The notes under the pieces: model-generated
Databases searched by the model: none
What the model saw: the letters and a program-made list of their open reading frames with translations, nothing else
Told to the model about the DNA's origin: nothing
Translations under genes and position numbers: made by a program
In this document: positions 24,722 to 32,397 of the stretch, in pieces
How positions within the stretch are numbered: the first letter of the stretch is position 1
How the letters are laid out: the number at the start of each line of letters is the position of its first letter
NCBI GenBank assembly: GCA_016927115.1
Contig: JAFGNH010000057.1
Location: 1 to 37,204, forward strand
DNA: 37,204 nt
Source of the DNA: Anaerolineales bacterium
GTDB taxonomy: Bacteria; Chloroflexota; Anaerolineae; Anaerolineales; E44-bin32
Direction: 5' to 3'

Positions 24722-25029
24722 CTATTTGGTACTGTTCCGGTCAAATCCCGGCTTCTATCCCCCATTTCGGGGTAAAAAGCTGCCCCGGTCCTGCTTCGTT
24801 TGCACTGGCATCCCCCTGCCGACACGCACTGCAGCCACAATCCGGGCGTTGGAGCATCAGGAACCAGGTGTTTACTTCCCGGCATTCGGGTAGCACCTCA
24901 CAGATCCCCAACCAGGTCTCTATGTTGTTTCTAACAATAATCCCCGCTGTGTACTTCAATCAGGCCTGCTAAAGTGATTCCCTGATCACTGTACATACCC
25001 CATCGTGACATTCATCATGTACCAGAATA
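24722..25029. other. Gene-less 300-bp stretch between the divergent operons
   Basis: No supported gene. The part from about 24740 to 24960 is clearly richer in GC than the AT-rich promoter regions on both sides. It has a small CCCC-GAAAT-GGGG hairpin at about 24763-24775. A 72-codon frame on the minus strand with several Cys begins with TTG and has no ribosome-binding site. It may be a decayed gene remnant. Confidence 0.4.
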
Positions 25030-25058
25030 TTGACTCTTTGTCATTAATTCTTTATTAT
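25030..25058 (+). promoter_or_regulatory. Promoter of the plus-strand gntR-ABC operon
   Basis: TTGACT at 25030-25035, a 17-base spacer and TATTAT at 25053-25058 make a near-consensus promoter. Two palindromes follow before the gene: GTAC-ATTA-GTAC at 25061-25072 and ACGTTATAACGT at 25079-25090. Both lie between the start point and the ATG at 25102, suited to autoregulation by the GntR product. Confidence 0.7.
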
Positions 25059-25101
25059 CTGTACATTAGTACCTTATTACGTTATAACGTTAGGATGTTA
25101 T

Positions 25102-25827
25102 ATGAAAGAAATTAATCATAATGACCCAATGCCTCTTTATTACCAGCTGGAAAAAGTTATTAAGGAGGCCATCAGCATCGGTGAGTTAAAACCGGGAGAT
25201 TTGCTCCCCACCGAACCGGAATTGATGGATATTTTCTCTATCAGCAGAGCTACAGTTCGTCATGCCATTCAGAACCTCGAAAATGAAGGGTACTTGCGTA
25301 AAGAAAGAGCCAAGGGAACTTTTATCAAATACCCGCCGATTCAAAAGAATTTCCTCGGTAACCTGAAATGCTTTTCAGAGGAAATGCAGCGAAAAGGCAT
25401 CCCCCACAGTACTACAGTGCTTAAAAATGAGATTATCAAGGCAGAAGCCAGTATTTCAGAAAAGCTGCAGGTTCAGATCGGTTCTGAAATCTTTTACCTC
25501 AAACGCCTGAGAAAAGTCGACAGCAGCCCGATTCTTATCGTCGAAAGCTACCTCCCTTACGACCTTTTCCCCGGGATCGAAAAGGAAGACTTCAACCAGA
25601 ACTCTCTTTATGACACCATGGAATCACGTTATAAGATTCTCCTCTGCCGAGGACACCGCGTGATTGAACCGAAGATCGTAAGATCCGGTGAAACCATGGA
25701 GCTGCTCGAGATCGAACCTGGAACATGTATCTCCGCCATCGAGAGCACAATTTACAACACTGACAACCGGCCGGTTGAACACCTGTATGCCGAGATGAAC
25801 GGAAAAATATCAATTGATCTGGGGTGA
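25102..25827 (+). CDS. GntR/HutC-family transcriptional regulator (UTRA domain), copy B
   Basis: 241 residues. GntR winged helix: MPLYYQLEKVIKEAI, LLPTEPELMDIFSISRATVRHA and KERAKGTFI. UTRA domain from about residue 90: FSEEMQRKGIPHSTTVL, EIFYLKRLRKVD and SPILIVESYLPY. It heads the plus-strand sugar operon, divergent from the paralogous deoC-gntR operon. The start has AGGA six bases before the ATG. It is likely a local repressor relieved by a phosphorylated intermediate of the imported sugar. Confidence 0.94.
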   Translation: MKEINHNDPMPLYYQLEKVIKEAISIGELKPGDLLPTEPELMDIFSISRATVRHAIQNLENEGYLRKERAKGTFIKYPPIQKNFLGNLKCFSEEMQRKGIPHSTTVLKNEIIKAEASISEKLQVQIGSEIFYLKRLRKVDSSPILIVESYLPYDLFPGIEKEDFNQNSLYDTMESRYKILLCRGHRVIEPKIVRSGETMELLEIEPGTCISAIESTIYNTDNRPVEHLYAEMNGKISIDLG

Positions 25828-25906
25828 AAAAGGAGGCTAAAACTCACTACTCAAGGGTCACGTCTGAATACCAAATTACTCAACACGGGAAATAATGAGG
25901 AAAACT

Positions 25907-26848
25907 ATGAAAAAAAATAAAATCCTTCAACTAGTCACTGCTCTGCTGATGCTGTCCCTTGTACTCTCCGCCTGCGGCGGTCAGGAACCTGAAGCCGAGG
26001 ATACAATCCAGATCGGGTTCTCGGTTATCGACATCTCCATGGGCTACTGGACCGAACAGATCGAAGGAGCACAAGCTAAAGCCGATGAACTGGGCGTGGA
26101 ACTGCTGGTCCACAACAGCGACACTGATCCTGCCAAGGAAATTTCGGCAATGGAAAACTGGATAGCCCAGGGTGTAGATGCCATCATTGTAAGTGCTGTG
26201 GATGCAAAAGCTCTGGAAACTTATGTTGCTCAGGCACATGAAAAGGGCATTTTCGTTGTAGGCGCTATCCATGACCTTGAAGGTGCAGACGCCTTCGTTG
26301 ACCAGGATGAATATCGTCTGGGTTATATGACAGGCGAATTGGCTGGGCAATGGATCACAGATAATCTTGAACCGGATGCGGAATTCGCCGTTCTGGGATT
26401 TGATGGGTTGGAACACGTTATTATCCGCGGCGATGGTATGGAAGATGGTGTGCTGGCAAACGCCCCAGAAGCTGTCCAGGTAGCACGACAGGATTGCAAC
26501 GGATCCACCGACCTGGGCATGGAAGTAGCTGAATCGCTTCTGCAAGCCTACCCTGACCTGCGCGTCTTCGTTGCAGTCAATGACGCCTGCGCGCTGGGTA
26601 TTTACGAGGCTATACGCGCAACCGGAAAAGAGCTGGATGATTTCTGCGTAGTAGGCAGCGATGGGTCACAGGAAGCTTTCGAAAAGATCCGTGAAGAAGG
26701 CATTTTCCGTGGCACCATCGACCTGAACCCGTACGGTGCTGGTCAAATGGAAGTCCAGATGGCGTATGATCTGATTATGGGAAATGATGTCGAGGCGTCC
26801 GTTCTGGCACCAATGCAGACGATCACATCGGAGAATGTCCCCGAATAA
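25907..26848 (+). CDS. Sugar ABC transporter substrate-binding lipoprotein (RbsB family), copy B
   Basis: 313 residues from ATG 25907, which has GAGG six bases upstream; an ATG at 25895 is possible. The signal peptide ends in LSAC (lipobox), followed by a short acidic stretch instead of the long Glu/Ala linker seen in copy A. The type I periplasmic-binding fold is clear: IQIGFSVIDISMGYW, GVDAIIVSAVDAKAL, VNDACALGIYEAIRATG and GSDGSQEAFEKI. It probably binds a monosaccharide different from that of copy A, given the low similarity of the binding-loop residues. A strong stem-loop separates it from the ATPase gene. Confidence 0.93.
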   Translation: MKKNKILQLVTALLMLSLVLSACGGQEPEAEDTIQIGFSVIDISMGYWTEQIEGAQAKADELGVELLVHNSDTDPAKEISAMENWIAQGVDAIIVSAVDAKALETYVAQAHEKGIFVVGAIHDLEGADAFVDQDEYRLGYMTGELAGQWITDNLEPDAEFAVLGFDGLEHVIIRGDGMEDGVLANAPEAVQVARQDCNGSTDLGMEVAESLLQAYPDLRVFVAVNDACALGIYEAIRATGKELDDFCVVGSDGSQEAFEKIREEGIFRGTIDLNPYGAGQMEVQMAYDLIMGNDVEASVLAPMQTITSENVPE

Positions 26849-26875
26849 CGGTTCGTTTTCTTTTCTGTTCCGATC

Positions 26876-26909
26876 AGGGGACGATTGTTCCAAAGATCGT
26901 CCCCTTTCT
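26876..26909 (+). terminator. Attenuating stem-loop after the binding-protein gene
   Basis: AGGGGACGAT (26876-26885) and ATCGTCCCCT (26896-26905) form a perfect 10-bp stem with a 10-base loop, followed by TTCTCC. The weak U-tract suggests partial termination or message protection, raising the binding protein above the other subunits. Confidence 0.65.
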
Positions 26910-26950
26910 CCTGCCTTCCAGTTCGTATTCTGAAGGAATAATCAAAAACC

Positions 26951-28429
26951 ATGCAACCACTTCTATCCTTAAGGGAAATTTCAAAAAAGTATCCCGGAGT
27001 TCAGGCACTGGACTGCATTAACCTGGATTTTTTCGAAGGAGAGGTCCACGCTATTGTTGGCGAGAATGGTGCCGGAAAGTCTACACTGATCAAAATTATT
27101 ACCGGAGCCATTCAGGCTGATGAAGGAACCCTGGAAATTGGAAACGCTACGTATACAACGTATTCTCCACACGATGCTCTGTATTCTATCGGCATTGCCG
27201 CAATCTATCAGGAATTCAATCTTGTTACCAGTTTATCAATAACGGACAACATTTTTCTTGGAAAAGAAATCCGCAAAGGACCTCTTCTTGAATACCAGAA
27301 GATGAATCAATCTTCACATGAGATTCTTTCCAGGCTTGGTTTTCAACTGGAACCTACAACCGTTATTTGTGATTTGAGTGTAGCCGAGCAGCAAATTGTA
27401 GAAATCGGAAAAGCCCTGAGTCACGATGTGCGGCTGCTGATAATGGATGAACCAACAGCTCCACTGACACCAACTGAAGTATCAAGATTATTCGAACTTA
27501 TCAATACCCTGAAGAATAATGGGGTAACCGTGATCTACATTTCCCACCGCCTGGAAGAGGCGCTCACAATCTCCGATCGCATTACAGTGCTGCGAGATGG
27601 GCAGCTCATACAGACTCTCAACGCTGCACGTACTGATCGAAAGGAATTGATCAGCCTGATGGTCGGCAGAAAGCTTGGGCAGGAATATCCGTCCCGCGAA
27701 AAATCGGTTGGCGACACTATCCTTCAAGTCGAACGTCTCTCAACCAGATCCATCGAAGATGTTTCTTTCGAATTGAGGGCCGGGGAAATACTGGGTATTG
27801 CCGGCCTGGTCGGATCAGGGCGTACAGAAATTGCTCGTGCTCTTTTCGGGCTGGATAAGATTCAGAAGGGGAAAGTGAAAATACGCGGTGAAAACGTCAG
27901 TATTGGAAACCCGACCGAAGCAATGGAAAAGGGATTGGGGTTGGTTCCGGAAGATCGAAAGAAATCCGGAATCCTGGGCAAATTATCCGTCCGGCATAAT
28001 ATTTCATTCAGTGTTGCCAACAGAATTGCTTCCTGGTTAATTATCAACCAGCATACAGAGGACAAGATTGTTGCTGACTATGTCAATCGGCTGTCGATCA
28101 GGACAACTGATGAGAACCAGTTAGTTCAATATCTCAGCGGTGGTAATCAGCAAAAAGTCGTCCTCTCCAGGTTATTGGCAAGGGATTGCGACATACTGCT
28201 CTTTGATGAACCCACCCGGGGTGTCGATGTGGGGGCTAAACGGGAGATTTATTACCTGTTGGATGAATTAGCCAGATCTGGCAAAGGCATCCTCATGATC
28301 TCTTCCGACCTTCCCGAACTGATCAGTATGGCCAATCGTATCATGGTGATGAATTCCGGCAGGGTCCAAGGATTTATTGACAGAGAAAAGGCCAGACAGG
28401 ATTTAATTATTGATATGGCCTCTAATTAA
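26951..28429 (+). CDS. RbsA-type sugar ABC transporter double ATPase, copy B
   Basis: 492 residues with two fused ATPase domains. First domain: Walker A GENGAGKSTLIK, signature LSVAEQQIVEIG, Walker B LLIMDEPTAPL. Second domain: a degenerate Walker A (GLVGSGRTEIAR), signature YLSGGNQQKVVLSR and Walker B ILLFDEPTRGVDVG. It energises the permease that follows. The ribosome-binding site is weak or distant (AAGGA 13 bases upstream). It is paralogous to the gene at 19038-20570, whose second Walker B differs (LLHEP). Confidence 0.94.
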   Translation: MQPLLSLREISKKYPGVQALDCINLDFFEGEVHAIVGENGAGKSTLIKIITGAIQADEGTLEIGNATYTTYSPHDALYSIGIAAIYQEFNLVTSLSITDNIFLGKEIRKGPLLEYQKMNQSSHEILSRLGFQLEPTTVICDLSVAEQQIVEIGKALSHDVRLLIMDEPTAPLTPTEVSRLFELINTLKNNGVTVIYISHRLEEALTISDRITVLRDGQLIQTLNAARTDRKELISLMVGRKLGQEYPSREKSVGDTILQVERLSTRSIEDVSFELRAGEILGIAGLVGSGRTEIARALFGLDKIQKGKVKIRGENVSIGNPTEAMEKGLGLVPEDRKKSGILGKLSVRHNISFSVANRIASWLIINQHTEDKIVADYVNRLSIRTTDENQLVQYLSGGNQQKVVLSRLLARDCDILLFDEPTRGVDVGAKREIYYLLDELARSGKGILMISSDLPELISMANRIMVMNSGRVQGFIDREKARQDLIIDMASN

Positions 28430-28445
28430 GGATGGTGATTTCATA

Positions 28446-29444
28446 ATGACACAAAAGAACAGCCTCAACCAGACTTTCAGCAAGAAACCGAAACGTACAG
28501 TTACTACCAGTTCAATCAGAAGCTACGCGATCTCATTAGTTCTCCTGCTTCTGCTTGTGGTTTTTTCCCTGGCAAACCCGATGTTCTTCCGAGCTGAAAA
28601 TCTCTTCAATGTAACCCGACAGGTAGCGATGCTGGGTATCTCCGCAGTAGGAATGACCTTTGTGCTCCTGGCAGGCGGTATCGACCTATCTGTTGGTTCT
28701 TTACTTTCACTTGTCAGCGTTGTCTGTGCAAAGCTTATGGTTGAAATGGGATTGAACCCGGCCGCTGCCGTGCTGACTACACTGCTGATGTGCGCAGGAA
28801 TTGGTGCTCTTAATGCCTTCTTCATTAACGAGGTGAATATCCCACCACTGATCACGACTCTGGGATCGATGACTATTTTAAGAGGTACCTCATATGTTCT
28901 CTCTGATGGCAGGCATATCTGGGGATTTCCCGATCAGTTCCGTGTTATCGGTCAGGGATATCTTGGCCCATTTCCTGTGCCGGTAATCCTGATGGTCCTG
29001 TTCTTTCTTTTTGGCTGGGCTTTCCTGACCAGAACCCCTTTCGGACGCTGGACCTACGGCATTGGTGATAATGAAGAAGCAACCAGGCTATCGGGTATAA
29101 ATGTCAAGAAAATGAAGTACCTGTTGTACATCCTGAGCAGTCTGCTGACCGGGATCGCCGGCATTATTCTCCTTTCCCGAATGAGCTCAGGCCAGCCTAA
29201 GGTTGGAACCGGTTATGAACTGGAAGTAGTAACCGCCGTCGTACTTGGTGGTGTGAGTATCTTTGGAGGCCAGGGCAAACTGCTCGGGGTCCTGTTCGGT
29301 GTGTTGATCATCGGTGTCCTTGAGAACGGTATGATCTTAATGAACATTTCCGATTATTACCAGCAAATCATACTCGGCTTTGTACTCCTGGCTGCCGTCG
29401 GCTTTGACAACAAGGTATCCGGGCGACTGAAGAAAAACACGTAG
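28446..29444 (+). CDS. RbsC-type sugar ABC transporter permease, copy B
   Basis: 332 residues with eight to ten hydrophobic spans. Family motifs: MLGISAVGMTFVLLAGGIDLSVGS and AVVLGGVSIFGGQGKLLGVLFG. It forms the membrane channel with the ATPase just upstream. The start at 28446 has GGTGA seven bases before it; an earlier in-frame ATG lies inside the ATPase gene. The N-terminal 20 residues are basic and cytoplasmic. Confidence 0.93.
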   Translation: MTQKNSLNQTFSKKPKRTVTTSSIRSYAISLVLLLLLVVFSLANPMFFRAENLFNVTRQVAMLGISAVGMTFVLLAGGIDLSVGSLLSLVSVVCAKLMVEMGLNPAAAVLTTLLMCAGIGALNAFFINEVNIPPLITTLGSMTILRGTSYVLSDGRHIWGFPDQFRVIGQGYLGPFPVPVILMVLFFLFGWAFLTRTPFGRWTYGIGDNEEATRLSGINVKKMKYLLYILSSLLTGIAGIILLSRMSSGQPKVGTGYELEVVTAVVLGGVSIFGGQGKLLGVLFGVLIIGVLENGMILMNISDYYQQIILGFVLLAAVGFDNKVSGRLKKNT

Positions 29445-29462
29445 CCGAAAGAGGAATCCATC

Positions 29463-29978
29463 ATGCCGCAGAAAATATCGCCTGAAGAGAACGCCTATCA
29501 GCTCGCTTACAACTACGAGCAGGTCAAAGAACACTGCGCACAGGCAACCCTGGCAGCAATCATGGAAAGCATTGGTTGGATCGATGAAAACGTATTTCAG
29601 GCAGCAGATGGCCTGACTGGTGGAACTGCATTATCATCCGAAGGCACCTGCGGAGCACTCGCAGCGGGCATACTGGCTGTCAGCCGCATCACAGGACGAA
29701 CGTACCAGAACTTCCAGAGTAACCAGCCGGGGTACAAATGGGAGCAGATTATAGCATTATCCGATCGTTTTAAAGAAAAATACGGTGGAATTTCCGGCTG
29801 TGACGTTCAAAAGAGACTATTCGGTTGTGTATACTCACTGCGCGACCCGTCTGAGAGGGAAATTTTCACCCGCGAAGGAGCGCATGTGGATAAATGCCCC
29901 TCGGTATGCGGGGATGTCGCAAAATGGAGCGTAGAAATCATTGCTGTACTGAAAGATGCCCAGGCAGCATCAATGTAG
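29463..29978 (+). CDS. C_GCAxxG_C_C family putative redox protein, copy B
   Basis: 171 residues with the family cysteines in order: HCAQATLAAI, GTCGALAAGI (the GCAxxG position), ISGCDVQKRLFGC and the C-terminal KCPSVCGDVA. It is shorter than copy A because it lacks the helical N-terminal extension. It lies between the permease and the aldolase-like gene, with AGAGGA seven bases before the ATG. Function unknown; the repeated finding of this family in both sugar operons here suggests a role tied to the sugar pathway, for example redox or metal delivery to an enzyme. Confidence 0.85.
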   Translation: MPQKISPEENAYQLAYNYEQVKEHCAQATLAAIMESIGWIDENVFQAADGLTGGTALSSEGTCGALAAGILAVSRITGRTYQNFQSNQPGYKWEQIIALSDRFKEKYGGISGCDVQKRLFGCVYSLRDPSEREIFTREGAHVDKCPSVCGDVAKWSVEIIAVLKDAQAASM

Positions 29979-29993
29979 AGAGTGGAGAGAACA

Positions 29994-30644
29994 ATGGAAA
30001 TTTACCTTGCATCAGCAAATCCCGATGAAATAAGGCAAGCCTACAAACTGCCCATTGCCGGTGTACTGACCAATTCAAGTATTATCAGTAAAGAAAAAAC
30101 TGCCTTCCCCGAATTGGTAAAAGAAATCGACCAAATCGGCTCGCTTCCCTTCGGGCTGCAAATAGCAGCAACGGAAGAGCATCAAATGATGAAAGAGGCT
30201 TTTCTCTTCCAGTCCTTACTGCAAAACCGTGTCCTTCATCTAAAAATCCCCTTTTGTCCTGATGCATTCAAGATCATTCCTGATCTTCGCCATACTGGCA
30301 TGGTCCTCAATCTCACCGGTGTGAGTACATTGGCCCAGGCATGCATTGCTCTCGAATCACCGATTGACTACCTGTCGATCTACGTCGGCCGTGTGACGAA
30401 TGCTGGTGGAGACGGCGTACGCACTCTCAAAGATATCAAACAATATACTGTATACCACAATAAAAGAACACAGATCGTTGCCGCAAGCATTCGTAATACC
30501 GAGCATCTCGAAGAAGTTGCCGCAGCAGGGGCTGATGCTGTCGCGATCCCTTATCAACTTCTACTGGAAGCACTGGAAAGTCAGGTTACCCAGGATTCTG
30601 TTGAAGGGTTCAAGCAGGATTGGCAGAAAGTCGCTCAAAGGTAA
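29994..30644 (+). CDS. Fructose-6-phosphate aldolase/transaldolase-like protein (FSA/TalC family)
   Basis: 216 residues, close to the 220 of FSA. The Schiff-base lysine is Lys84 in LHLKIP, followed by NLTGVSTLAQA, YLSIYVGRVTNAGGDG and the C-terminal FKQDW typical of FSA. Departures: the N-terminal Asp of YLDTA is Ala (YLASA), TTNPS is LTNSS, and no Tyr is present at the FSA acid/base position. It probably makes or breaks a dihydroxyacetone-type or other ketose bond, with a changed mechanism or substrate. It lies just before the sugar kinase, suggesting kinase-then-aldolase order as in the deoC operon. ATG 29994 has GGAGA upstream. Confidence 0.87.
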   Translation: MEIYLASANPDEIRQAYKLPIAGVLTNSSIISKEKTAFPELVKEIDQIGSLPFGLQIAATEEHQMMKEAFLFQSLLQNRVLHLKIPFCPDAFKIIPDLRHTGMVLNLTGVSTLAQACIALESPIDYLSIYVGRVTNAGGDGVRTLKDIKQYTVYHNKRTQIVAASIRNTEHLEEVAAAGADAVAIPYQLLLEALESQVTQDSVEGFKQDWQKVAQR

Positions 30645-30650
30645 AAAAAA

Positions 30651-31628
30651 ATGACTTCAAAAATCTGTGTGCTGGGCAGCTATGTCTGCCAGATGTCTGT
30701 GATTTTGCCCCATGAGCCGATTTTGGGAGAAACCATCGTGGCTCAACAATTCGATATGGGCCAGGGTGGAAAAGGTCATAACGTAGCCATTGGCATCAAT
30801 CGACTGGGCGCTGAGGTGGTCCTGATCGAAAAAATCGGTCATGATATGTTTGGCAAAATGGCTCTGGAGTGTTATGCCGATGAGGGTATCGACTCGCGTT
30901 TTATTCAACGGACAGATCAATCTTCATCAGGTATCGGATTGGTATACATTCAGAAGAATGGTGAAAATACTGCAGCATATTATCCTGGAGCAAATAACTA
31001 TCTCGCTGAAGAAGATGTAGAAAAGGCAAGAGAAGAAATCCAATCCGCCAGTATCCTGTATCTGCAGCTTGAAATCCCGGATGAACCAATCTTGGCAGCA
31101 GTTTCACTTGCGCATACCAATGTGAACAAAATCATCCTTAATCCCGCCCCGGCCCGCACAATACCTCAGGATCTTCTCCAATATGTTGATGTCCTCACAC
31201 CCAATCAGGTCGAAGCATTTACCCTTGTTAATGAGGACTACCAGAAGGACCTGACACGTAAGGATATGGAAAACCTGGGAACAGCACTGCTGGACCTGGG
31301 CCCATCTGAAGTGTTCCTTACTCTCGGCAGTCAGGGTGCCTTCTATATCAATCAAGAAGGTAATTCCATTTTTCAGCCCTGTCTTGAAGTTGATGTTGTT
31401 GATACTGTCGGTGCAGGAGATGCATTTAACGCTGCACTGTGCTTTGCTCTTGCAAATAACTCTTCACCCGAAGAAGCGTTGTTCAGGGCTTGTGTCAATG
31501 GAGCGCTTACAACAACCAGAATTGGTGTTTTCAACGCTCTCCCAACTTCTGCCGAGGTAGAGGAATTTATCGCAGCCTACAATTCATCATCAGGAAAATC
31601 AAATGAAAATCTACTTCCCCGGCAGTAA
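30651..31628 (+). CDS. Ribokinase-family (PfkB) sugar kinase, copy B
   Basis: 325 residues. Motifs: MGQGGKGHNVAIGINRLG, LNPAPA and VDTVGAGDAFNAAL with the catalytic Asp. The shape follows ribokinase more than FruK. It starts 6 bases after the aldolase stop, with AAAGG behind an A-run. Its last 26 bases overlap the OsmC-like gene in another frame. It resembles the kinase at 18084-19013, including GALT-x-TR-x-GV near the end, so the two operons probably share ancestry. Substrate unknown. Confidence 0.92.
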   Translation: MTSKICVLGSYVCQMSVILPHEPILGETIVAQQFDMGQGGKGHNVAIGINRLGAEVVLIEKIGHDMFGKMALECYADEGIDSRFIQRTDQSSSGIGLVYIQKNGENTAAYYPGANNYLAEEDVEKAREEIQSASILYLQLEIPDEPILAAVSLAHTNVNKIILNPAPARTIPQDLLQYVDVLTPNQVEAFTLVNEDYQKDLTRKDMENLGTALLDLGPSEVFLTLGSQGAFYINQEGNSIFQPCLEVDVVDTVGAGDAFNAALCFALANNSSPEEALFRACVNGALTTTRIGVFNALPTSAEVEEFIAAYNSSSGKSNENLLPRQ

Positions 31629-32004
31629 GAGGATAACCGCAGAATATAGAGGATTTACAATCGAAAGTGACCAATCAATAGAATCTGATGGTTGCGGGGA
31701 GAATCCTACCCCCTTCGATCTTTTCAAGGCGTCGCTGGGAACCTGTATGGCTTATTATGTAATGGCTTTTTGCATGGAGCGCGACATTCCGCTTGATTGC
31801 ATCTGGCTCCAATTTCACTTTGAAGAGGAAAAGATCATCCAATCCATCAAGGTTAGAATCGTAGTGGATGAACGATTTCCCGCCAAATATTTCAATTCGG
31901 TCGTAAGGGCAACTGAGGCGTGTAAGATTAAGAAGCAGCTCCTCCACCCCCCCAGTTATGAAGTATTAACTGTCTTGAATTCTGAAGTATCTGAAAAAGA
32001 GTAA
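31603..32004 (+). CDS. OsmC-like protein (YhfA-type)
   Basis: 133 residues. Two conserved cysteines of the OsmC/Ohr family are visible: SLGTCMAYYV on the central helix and TEACKIKKQL later, about 55 residues apart. Relatives with peroxidase activity reduce hydroperoxides using these two residues. FDLFKASLGTC is characteristic. It overlaps the kinase by 26 bases, with AGGA seven bases before the ATG, so it is translationally coupled to the sugar operon. Together with the C_GCAxxG protein it gives the operon two cysteine-based, possibly redox, proteins. Its actual substrate is unknown. Confidence 0.88.
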   Translation: MKIYFPGSKRITAEYRGFTIESDQSIESDGCGENPTPFDLFKASLGTCMAYYVMAFCMERDIPLDCIWLQFHFEEEKIIQSIKVRIVVDERFPAKYFNSVVRATEACKIKKQLLHPPSYEVLTVLNSEVSEKE

Positions 32005-32113
32005 CCATGCTCAAATCAGGAATTGTGCAGCGTTATAACATGATCCAGAAGTGAGACTCAAGCTCCCCTGCGCCACATCGATATGCATGAAGAGTAAGGT
32101 AAAAAGTTTTCCG

Positions 32114-32157
32114 GATCCCCACTCCCGGGTTATGTACACCATGAGTGGGGATCTTTT
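32114..32157 (+). terminator. Rho-independent terminator ending the second sugar operon
   Basis: GATCCCCACTC (32114-32124) pairs perfectly with GAGTGGGGATC (32143-32153), followed by TTTT. The loop is 18 bases. It ends the gntR-to-OsmC transcript. The rest of 32005-32397 has no gene. Confidence 0.85.
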
Positions 32158-32397
32158 CATTATCATCCATCAGCTTCCAGGATGAATATCTGCAGGACAC
32201 CACCTCTGCCGGCAGGAAAATCCGGGCGGAAACGGGTTCAAAATTCACCGTAATTTTCGTTATTTTTTACGGCAAGCGACTCAACATAACCAGTATGATA
32301 CTCTCAGGACCGTTGCATCTCACGCAACCTGCGGCTGAATCTCGCATTTAATATACTTCTGCCGCTCGATCCGTACAACGGGCAGGGAGAGAAACCA

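Noticed and set aside
24741-24959. A 72-codon Cys-containing reading frame on the minus strand
   Set aside because: It begins with TTG, has no ribosome-binding site and matches no family I recognise; treated as non-coding.
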